DNA from: DATFLL01 sp035267785
Lineage (GTDB): Bacteria; Pseudomonadota; Gammaproteobacteria; DATFLL01
Assembly: GCA_035267785.1 (NCBI GenBank)
Contig: DATFLL010000038.1
Location: 1-15,255 of the forward strand
Direction: 5' to 3'
DNA length: 15,255 nt
Under the pieces are notes generated by a model. That model did not search any database. It saw nothing but the letters and a program-made list of their open reading frames with translations, and was not told the origin of the DNA. Position 1 is the first letter of the stretch. Every line of letters starts with the position of its first letter. Made by a program: the position numbers and the translations under genes. Of the stretch, positions 1-4,990 are shown piece by piece.

Positions 1-1
1 A

Positions 2-232
2 AGCGTCGATTTCGAGCTGGGGTACTTGCAGCAGGAGCGCCAGACCGCGGCAGACTGGTATCGCTCGATGGTCGAGAAGGACGCCGAACACCGCATCTCG
101 GCCGAGCAGATGGACCAGGTCGAGCGCGAGTTCAACCAGAAACTGGACGACATCGACAAGCGCGAGGACTCGCTCCTGGGCGCCGAGGGCGCGCTGCGCC
201 GCGCCCGTGTTCCGTACAAGAAGCGGCGCTGA
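2..232 (+). CDS. 3' end of unrecognised charged, helical protein (5' partial)
   Basis: The reading frame is open from the left edge and ends at TGA 230-232, showing 76 residues. A TTG at position 26 could serve as a start, but the frame continues upstream, so a gene entering from outside the window is as likely. The visible part is rich in Glu, Asp, Arg, Lys and Gln with few hydrophobic clusters, so a long amphipathic helix or coiled coil is plausible. It ends in a basic tail (VPYKKRR). I see no catalytic motif, signal peptide or membrane segment and do not recognise the family. It lies to the left of the tRNA-Thr remnant, so by the integration model it would be the last gene of the inserted element. 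That assignment is inference. Confidence 0.55.
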   Translation, partial: SVDFELGYLQQERQTAADWYRSMVEKDAEHRISAEQMDQVEREFNQKLDDIDKREDSLLGAEGALRRARVPYKKRR

Positions 233-244
233 GAGCACCAGGGC

Positions 245-287
245 GCGGCGCGAATGATTGGCGCCGCAGGGGCGCGTTAAGTGCCCC
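245..287 (+). terminator. Two consecutive stem-loops after the left-edge gene, possible terminator
   Basis: GCGGCGC at 245-251 pairs perfectly with GCGCCGC at 261-267 around a 9-nt loop. GGGGC at 269-273 pairs with GCCCC at 283-287, again with a 9-nt loop. They begin 13 bases after the stop codon of the left-edge gene. There is no uridine run directly after either stem (the nearest T-rich stretch is at 297-302), so this is a weak intrinsic terminator or simply 3'-end structure. Confidence 0.35.
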
Positions 288-356
288 GCAAAGGCGTTTC
301 TTGGGAAACCGGAAAATATAAGCTACTGTTTTTTATCCCTCAGACCTGTATGCTTC

Positions 357-405
357 CTGATTCGTAATCAGTAGGTCGGAGGTTCGACTCCTCTCGTCGG
401 CACCA
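357..405 (+). pseudogene. 3' fragment of tRNA-Thr(CGU), probable attachment-site scar
   Basis: The segment starts inside the anticodon stem (CTGA). It contains the loop TTCGTAA with anticodon CGT, the closing TCAG, the variable region, a T-arm of GGAGG, TTCGACT and CCTCT, the acceptor half CGTCGGC, discriminator A and an encoded CCA at 403-405. The 5' acceptor strand, the D-arm and the first half of the anticodon stem are missing: the bases before 357 show no D-loop pattern and cannot pair with CGTCGGC. The pairing breaks at the first anticodon-stem position (C356 against T), which places the junction there. tRNA genes are common integration sites for tyrosine-recombinase elements, and recombination usually leaves one intact tRNA and one displaced 3' copy. 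Identification as tRNA-Thr is firm; origin by integration is inference. Confidence 0.85.
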
Positions 406-416
406 TCTTCCGCTCT

Positions 417-448
417 CGCGGACCCCGCCGCCCGGGCGCGGGTCCGTG
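417..448 (+). terminator. GC-rich hairpin downstream of the tRNA remnant
   Basis: CGCGGACCC at 417-425 pairs with GGGTCCGTG at 440-448 (one G-U pair). The 14-base loop itself contains the palindrome CGCCCGGGCG. It starts 12 bases after the tRNA CCA end, where a tRNA terminator is expected, but no T-run follows. If it is the ancestral tRNA terminator, it supports the view that sequence right of the scar is original chromosome. Confidence 0.4.
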
Positions 449-472
449 ACATGCGCGCCATCGCATCCCGGG

Positions 473-481
473 TGATATTCT
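473..481 (+). promoter_or_regulatory. Candidate extended -10 promoter for rfbCD
   Basis: TGATATTCT fits the extended -10 pattern TGn followed by a TATAAT-like hexamer (TATTCT). No convincing -35 box lies 16-18 bases upstream. It is 51 bases before the preferred rfbC start at 533. The remaining part of the roughly 300-base gap at 233-532 contains the tRNA remnant, the hairpins listed separately and an AT-rich stretch at about 310-337. Confidence 0.3.
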
Positions 482-532
482 TAGGGTTATGAGGTGTCGA
501 ATGCTTCAGCTTCTGTGCAGGGAGAGCGCTGT

Positions 533-1105
533 ATGCGCGTGACGCCTACGCGCCTGCCGGAGGTGCTGCTCATCGAGCCCGAGGTGCACGGCGATTCCCG
601 CGGGTTTTTCCTGGAGGTCTGGCAACTCGAACGCTATCGCGCGGCGGGGATCGAGCACGACTTCGTGCAGGACAATGTCTCGTTTTCGGCACGGGGTGTG
701 CTGCGGGGCCTGCATTTTCAAAACCCGCATGCCCAGGGCAAGCTGGTTTACGTGCTCCAGGGGGAGGTCTACGATGTGGCGGTCGATATCCGGCAGGGCT
801 CGCCGCGTTTCGGTCAATGGGTCGGCATGCTGCTGTCGGGCGAAGGCAAGCAGCAACTCTATATCCCACCGGGCTTCGCCCACGGTTTTTGCGTGACCAG
901 CGAGACGGCGCTGTTCGCCTACAAATGCACCGACGTGTACAGTCCCGCCGATGAGGGCGTTGTCGCCTGGGACGATCCGGCCATTGGGATCGACTGGCCG
1001 ATTGCCGATCCATCGCTTTCGTCCCGCGATGCGAGCGCGCCCCGTCTGGCCGGACTTGCCGCGGGGCGCCTGCCGAGCTATACGGAGGGGGAGGAGGAAC
1101 GATGA
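533..1105 (+). CDS. rfbC: dTDP-4-dehydrorhamnose 3,5-epimerase
   Basis: RfbC/RmlC epimerises dTDP-4-keto-6-deoxyglucose at C3 and C5, the third step of dTDP-L-rhamnose synthesis, in the cytoplasm. The 190-residue product has the family's usual length and cupin layout: EPEVHGDSRGFF at 15-26, QDNVSFS at 46-52, RGLHFQ at 58-63 with the proposed base His61, GEVYDVAVDIR at 77-87, PPGFAHGF at 112-119 and YKCTD at 130-134. I chose ATG 533 because it has GGGAGAG about 6 bases upstream and gives the N-terminus typical of the family. The same frame extends to GTG 494, which adds 13 residues and lacks a good ribosome site. The stop overlaps rfbD by ATGA, indicating translational coupling. Its role is probably supplying rhamnose for surface polysaccharide. 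Function is secure; the exact start is less so. Confidence 0.93.
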   Translation: MRVTPTRLPEVLLIEPEVHGDSRGFFLEVWQLERYRAAGIEHDFVQDNVSFSARGVLRGLHFQNPHAQGKLVYVLQGEVYDVAVDIRQGSPRFGQWVGMLLSGEGKQQLYIPPGFAHGFCVTSETALFAYKCTDVYSPADEGVVAWDDPAIGIDWPIADPSLSSRDASAPRLAGLAAGRLPSYTEGEEER

Positions 1106-2031
1106 GCGCAGCGCGCAAGACCATCCTCGTCATCGGGGCGGGCGGACAGGTGGGCTGGGAGCTGCAGCGCGCCCTGGCCCCGCTCGGGGCGGTCCTGGCC
1201 GTGGGTCAGCAGACCGCGCCGCACGCGGTGGACCTGGCCGACCCGGATTCCATTGCGCGCCTGGTGCGGGCCGTGCGCCCGTCCGTGGTCGTCAACGCGG
1301 GCGGCTATACGGCGGTCGACCGCGCCGAGCAGGAGCCGGAGCGGGCCATGGCCATCAACGGCGTTGCGCCCGGCGTGCTGGCCGAGGAGACACACGCTCA
1401 GGGCGGAGTGTTCGTACACTATTCGACCGATTACGTCTTCGACGGCGAAAATCCCGAGCCCTATTCCGAGGAGGACGCGCCCGCGCCGCTGAACGTCTAC
1501 GGTGCGAGCAAGCTCGAGGGCGAGCGCGCCGTGGACGCCGTGGGGGGGCGGTATCTCATACTGCGCACGAGCTGGGTCTATGGCCTGCGCGGAAGCAACT
1601 TCCTACTGACCGTGCTGCGTCTGGCGCGCGAGCGCGAGGAACTGCGTATCGTGGACGACCAGATCGGTGCGCCCACCTGGAGCCGCCTGTTGGCTGAGGT
1701 GACCGCAGTGCTGCTGGGGCGTGTGATGTCCCAGCCTGCGATACTCGACGAGGCGGCGGGGCTGTACCACGTCACTGCGGCGGGACGGACCTCGTGGCAC
1801 GGCTTCGCCCAGCGAATCCTCGCCGAGGCCAGCCTGGGCAAGGATGCCCGATTCAAGACGCTGCATGCGATCCCGACGCACGACTATCCGACGCCGGCCG
1901 CCCGGCCGCACAACTCCCTGCTGTCCAACGCCAAGCTGGCCGACGAGTTCGGCATTCAGCTGCCGCCCTGGGACGCGGCCCTTTCCCTGTGCCTGGCCGA
2001 CCTCGAGGCCATGTCGGGCGGGCGTAACTGA
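1102..2031 (+). CDS. rfbD: dTDP-4-dehydrorhamnose reductase
   Basis: RfbD/RmlD reduces dTDP-4-keto-L-rhamnose to dTDP-L-rhamnose with NAD(P)H, the last step of the pathway. The 309-residue protein is a short-chain dehydrogenase-type enzyme. The nucleotide-binding loop GAGGQVG is at 12-18, NAGGYTAVDRAE at 65-76, STDYVFDG at 108-115, the catalytic Tyr133-x3-Lys137 pair in YGASK, and TSWVYG shortly after. The family more often has NAAAYTAVD, so the two glycines here are a mild variant. ATG 1102 overlaps the rfbC stop and is preceded by GGAGG at 1093-1097, a strong ribosome site. rfbA and rfbB, needed for the first two steps, are not in this window and must be encoded elsewhere if the pathway is complete. 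The gene converges on the Sel1-repeat gene with 31 bases between stops. Confidence 0.95.
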   Translation: MSAARKTILVIGAGGQVGWELQRALAPLGAVLAVGQQTAPHAVDLADPDSIARLVRAVRPSVVVNAGGYTAVDRAEQEPERAMAINGVAPGVLAEETHAQGGVFVHYSTDYVFDGENPEPYSEEDAPAPLNVYGASKLEGERAVDAVGGRYLILRTSWVYGLRGSNFLLTVLRLAREREELRIVDDQIGAPTWSRLLAEVTAVLLGRVMSQPAILDEAAGLYHVTAAGRTSWHGFAQRILAEASLGKDARFKTLHAIPTHDYPTPAARPHNSLLSNAKLADEFGIQLPPWDAALSLCLADLEAMSGGRN

Positions 2032-2067
2032 CGGGGTCGCGCTCGGCCGTGCCCGCCTGACGTCAGT
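2027..2067. terminator. Inverted repeat at the convergent rfbD/Sel1 junction
   Basis: ACTGACG at 2027-2033 is the exact inverse of CGTCAGT at 2061-2067, with the two stop codons embedded in the arms. The right arm also belongs to a 10-base palindrome, CTGACGTCAG, at 2057-2066. Such a structure between convergent genes could end transcription in both directions. It has a 27-base spacer and no T-run, so support is weak. Confidence 0.25.
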
Positions 2068-2962
2068 CCTCTTTCGGCGGGGCCTTCGCGCGTGCGGCCC
2101 ACTGGGCCGCGCGTTTCGGGTCCGCCTTCACTCCGAGCTGACCTTGGGCATAGACGTGGGAGAGCGTCTTCATGGCATTGCGGTTGCCCGCCTCGGCCGC
2201 CTTGGTCAGCCAATGCAGCGCCTTCTTGTCGTCGCGCAGGACGTCGTAGGCGCCGCTCTCGTAGCGCAGCCCCAGCTCATACTGGGCCTGGGGGTCTCCC
2301 GCCTTGGCCTTGGCGACGAGCTGATCGGCTGACTGCCGATAGACTGCGGTGGTGTCCTTGCCGGTCGCCAGCAGGATCTGCAGCAGACGATCGGCCGGTG
2401 TATGGCCCTCGGCCGCGGCCTTTTCCAGAAAGCTGCGGGCGCGTTCCTTGTCGACCGCCACGCCATAGCCCTCCATGTACATACGCCCAATCTGAAACTG
2501 CGCTTCGTGGTTGCCGGCGTCCGCGGCCTTGCCGATCCACAGGGCAGCCTGCTTGGGGTCCTTGTCGACTCCCCGCCCGTGCAGATAGGCCATGCCCAGC
2601 TTGAGCTGGGCCTCGGCGTTGTCGCGCTCGGCGGCCTGGCGCCACCAGTACACGGAGCGGGCCGGGTCGTGGTTGATGCGGCCGTCCTCATGGAAGTTGC
2701 CCATCAGCAGCTGCGCGTAGGGCTGACCTTCGCGCGCGGCGCGGCGCAGCCAATGCACCGCCTTGTCCTGATCGGGCTTCAGGCCGTAGCGGCCCTCGAG
2801 GTAGGCCAGTCCCAGCAGGAGCTGGGCGCCGGGGTCGTTGCCGTGCGCGGCATTGCGCAGCATGGCGATTTCGCTGGCGTTGTCGACCGCACCGGCACTG
2901 ACGGCGGGGAGGGTGGCGGTGAGGGTGAACACGAGGGTGAGTGCAACAATGGAACGATTCAT
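2063..2962 (-). CDS. Exported Sel1-like (TPR-type) repeat protein
   Basis: The 299-residue product starts with a signal peptide: Arg3, a hydrophobic stretch at about 5-18 and an A-V-S-A site near residue 23. The rest is an array of roughly seven Sel1-like repeats of about 36 residues, recognisable by recurring patterns such as AQLLLGLAYLEG, AVHWLRRAA, AQLKLGMAYLHGRGV, AQFQIGRMYMEGYGV and ALHWLTKAA. Sel1 repeats are alpha/alpha solenoids used for protein-protein contacts. The partner cannot be told from sequence, and a periplasmic location is inferred. I chose ATG 2962 because it places the signal peptide at the N-terminus and has AAGG just upstream. A longer frame to 3013 would bury the signal and overlap the upstream gene. 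It lies 31 bases after the DUF599 gene on the same strand, so the two are probably co-transcribed. Confidence 0.88.
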   Translation of the reverse strand: MNRSIVALTLVFTLTATLPAVSAGAVDNASEIAMLRNAAHGNDPGAQLLLGLAYLEGRYGLKPDQDKAVHWLRRAAREGQPYAQLLMGNFHEDGRINHDPARSVYWWRQAAERDNAEAQLKLGMAYLHGRGVDKDPKQAALWIGKAADAGNHEAQFQIGRMYMEGYGVAVDKERARSFLEKAAAEGHTPADRLLQILLATGKDTTAVYRQSADQLVAKAKAGDPQAQYELGLRYESGAYDVLRDDKKALHWLTKAAEAGNRNAMKTLSHVYAQGQLGVKADPKRAAQWAARAKAPPKED

Positions 2963-2993
2963 GGTTTGCCTTCGGACTGCGGTAACGAGACGT

Positions 2994-3662
2994 TCAGGCG
3001 CCCTTGGGCGCACGGTCGATATGATACAGCACCGCGATGAGGATGAGGGCGGCCATGACCATCAAGTGGGGTCCGAACAGCCAGAATACCAGCGGGACCG
3101 AGAAATAGTAGGCCCGCATGCCGATGCTGTAATAGCTCCCGGCCCGGTTCAGGTGGATGGCCACTTTCTCGGGCGTGATCGCCGCCGGGCGCAGGCGCGC
3201 CGGGATCGTCACCTGGTAGCCCACGTGATTGAACAGCCGCAGCGCCATGGAAAAGCTGAAAAAGGCGATGAAGAAATCCACGACCAGACACAGTAGCTTG
3301 GCCACCCACAAGCCCGGGTGCAGCGAACCGACGGCGTTGAGCATGTGCCAGCTGTCGGCGAGCTTGTCGGCCTGGCCGCTGAGAGTCAGGGTGCCGATGA
3401 TGAGCAGCACCGCGGTCGAGGCCAGGAAGGTCGCCGCCATGGTCGAGTTGCGCAGCGTCTGGACGCCGAGGATGGCCGCCGACTCCTGGCTCATGATGTT
3501 GTCGACCCAGGCGCGGCGTGCCGCGCGGTTGACTGCCTGAATCGTGTAGTTCGGGTCGCGGACCAGGCGCAGGCGCAGATAGCCGTGATACAGCGCGATG
3601 ACGACGATGCTGAAGGCCAACCCCAGGAGGTCGCCGGCATATTCGGTCAGGGAATAGGGCAT
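2994..3662 (-). CDS. DUF599 family integral membrane protein
   Basis: The 222-residue product has four likely membrane segments, at about residues 12-30, 75-96, 117-140 and 175-208 (the last long enough for two passes). The conserved stretch between the first two (NRAARRAWVDNIM, then LGVQTLRNSTMAATFLAST) is what I recognise as the DUF599 pattern. The family has no established biochemical role. ATG 3662 gives an N-terminus directly before the first membrane segment. The frame extends upstream to 3848, but that part is Arg/His/Pro-rich and overlaps ackA, so I reject it. An extended -10 element lies about 25 bases upstream, and the exported Sel1 gene follows 31 bases downstream. A shared envelope role for the pair is inference. 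Confidence 0.85.
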   Translation of the reverse strand: MPYSLTEYAGDLLGLAFSIVVIALYHGYLRLRLVRDPNYTIQAVNRAARRAWVDNIMSQESAAILGVQTLRNSTMAATFLASTAVLLIIGTLTLSGQADKLADSWHMLNAVGSLHPGLWVAKLLCLVVDFFIAFFSFSMALRLFNHVGYQVTIPARLRPAAITPEKVAIHLNRAGSYYSIGMRAYYFSVPLVFWLFGPHLMVMAALILIAVLYHIDRAPKGA

Positions 3663-3687
3663 AGGGTGTCTCGGGTGACGATGGATT

Positions 3688-3696
3688 ATTGTATCA
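3688..3696 (-). promoter_or_regulatory. Candidate extended -10 promoter for the DUF599-Sel1 pair
   Basis: On the minus strand the sequence is TGATACAAT, matching TGn plus TACAAT (5 of 6 with TATAAT). It sits in the 104-base gap between the ackA stop and the DUF599 start, giving a leader of roughly 20 bases. No good -35 is present, which is usual for extended -10 promoters. The AT-rich patch stands out against GC-rich surroundings. Confidence 0.4.
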
Positions 3697-3766
3697 ATCG
3701 AGTATCGCCCGCCCGCCCGGTATAGGGAAAGGGGCCAATGGGCGAAAAGCGGGGGCGGCCGTCGAT

Positions 3767-4942
3767 TCAGGCGTCCCCGAACACCAGGGCGTCGGTGTGG
3801 CGGGCGACCATGAGATCCTCGTTGGTCGGCATGACCCGAACGGTGCACGGGGCGTCCGCGGCGGAGACGACGGGTCGGTGTTCGCCGTTGCGAGTGGGGT
3901 CGAGGCGGATGCCCAGGTGCCCGAGGTCCTCGCAGATCTCGGCGCGTACCGGTGCGGCGCGCTCGCCGATGCCGCCGGTGAACACCAGGCAGTCGAGCCC
4001 GCCCAAGGCCGCGGCGTAGGCGCCGATGGTCTTGCGGACCTGATAGCAGAACATCTCGACGGCCTGCGCGGCGTGCGGTTCGTGCTCGCGCCTCTCCAGC
4101 AGGGTCTTCATGTCGCGGCTGATGCCGGAGACACCGAGCAGCCCTGCCTCCTCGGCCGTCAGGTGTTGCAGGGATTTCGCGTCATGCCCCTGTTCGAGCA
4201 GGTGGATCACGGCGCCGGGGTCGAGATCGCCGCTGCGCGTGCCCATCATGATACCGCCGGTCGGCGTCAGCCCCATCGTGGTGTCCAGCGGCGCACCGTC
4301 GCGCACGGCGGCCAGACTGGCGCCATTGCCGAGGTGGGCGATGATCACCCGGCCGGCGGCCTTCGGGCCAAGCTCGCCGACGATGTATTCGTATGAAAGG
4401 CCGTGGAATCCGTACCGGCGCACGCCCTGGTCCCAGAGCCCGCGGGGCAGGGCCAGGCGGCGTGCCCGCTCAGGCATGCGCTGGTGAAAGGCGGTGTCGT
4501 AGCAGGCGACCTGCGGCGTTTGCGCGTAGGTGCGTGCGGCGGCCTTCATGACCGCCAATGCGCCCGGCAGGTGCAGGGGGGCGAGCGGCACCAGCGCCCC
4601 CAACGCCTCGAGCAGGCGCGCGTCTATCCGCTCCGGTGCGCTGTGGTCCACCCCGCCGTGCACCACGCGGTGCCCCACCGCGTCGGGCGCTGGCAGACCC
4701 GTTTGTTCCAGGCGTTCGAGCAGAATAGCGAGAGCGCTGCCGTGGTCTTCGACCGTACCGGGTGACTCGGGGCCGTCCGAGCGGGCGTGCCCCGGCTCCC
4801 AGCGCAGGCTCGCTTCCTCCAGGCCGATGTGTTCCACCGCGCCTGCGGCAAGGCAGCGTTCCGTCGTGCCGCGCACGTACAGGGCGAGCTTGAGCGACGA
4901 GGAGCCGCTGTTCAGGCACAGGATGTGGCGCGTCGCATTCAT
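3767..4942 (-). CDS. ackA: Acetate kinase
   Basis: Acetate kinase interconverts acetyl-phosphate + ADP and acetate + ATP in the cytoplasm. The 391-residue product has the usual length and both family signatures: ILCLNSGSSSLK at 7-18 and a second around DTTMGLTPTGGIMMGTRSGDLDPG (220-243). Other landmarks are HRVVHGG at 91-97, the catalytic Asp149 in CYDTAF, YGFHG at 177-181, HLGNGAS at 203-209 and FTGGIGE at 311-317. The usual APLHNP motif reads APLHLPGAL (121-129), so a normally conserved Asn is Leu. ATG 4942 is the natural start, although no strong ribosome site precedes it. It follows alpha-glucan phosphorylase by 48 bases and belongs to the phosphoketolase cluster, where its likely job is making ATP from acetyl-phosphate. 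No phosphotransacetylase gene is in the window. Confidence 0.95.
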   Translation of the reverse strand: MNATRHILCLNSGSSSLKLALYVRGTTERCLAAGAVEHIGLEEASLRWEPGHARSDGPESPGTVEDHGSALAILLERLEQTGLPAPDAVGHRVVHGGVDHSAPERIDARLLEALGALVPLAPLHLPGALAVMKAAARTYAQTPQVACYDTAFHQRMPERARRLALPRGLWDQGVRRYGFHGLSYEYIVGELGPKAAGRVIIAHLGNGASLAAVRDGAPLDTTMGLTPTGGIMMGTRSGDLDPGAVIHLLEQGHDAKSLQHLTAEEAGLLGVSGISRDMKTLLERREHEPHAAQAVEMFCYQVRKTIGAYAAALGGLDCLVFTGGIGERAAPVRAEICEDLGHLGIRLDPTRNGEHRPVVSAADAPCTVRVMPTNEDLMVARHTDALVFGDA

Positions 4943-4990
4943 GCGGGGCTCATACGCGGATCGTCGCGGAATGGGAAAGCAGCATGCCGC

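Noticed and set aside
290..405. A complete tRNA gene
   Set aside because: The bases upstream of 357 provide no acceptor strand complementary to CGTCGGC and no D-arm, so only a 3' fragment is present.
2963..3013. N-terminal extension of the Sel1-repeat frame
   Set aside because: It would hide the signal peptide and overlap the DUF599 stop region. ATG 2962 starts directly at the signal.
3705..3720. Short CCCG tandem repeat near the ackA stop
   Set aside because: It has only about three units in GC-rich sequence, consistent with chance.
3663..3848. N-terminal extension of the DUF599 frame
   Set aside because: The added residues are low-complexity Arg/His/Pro, overlap the end of ackA and lack family similarity. 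ATG 3662 is better.
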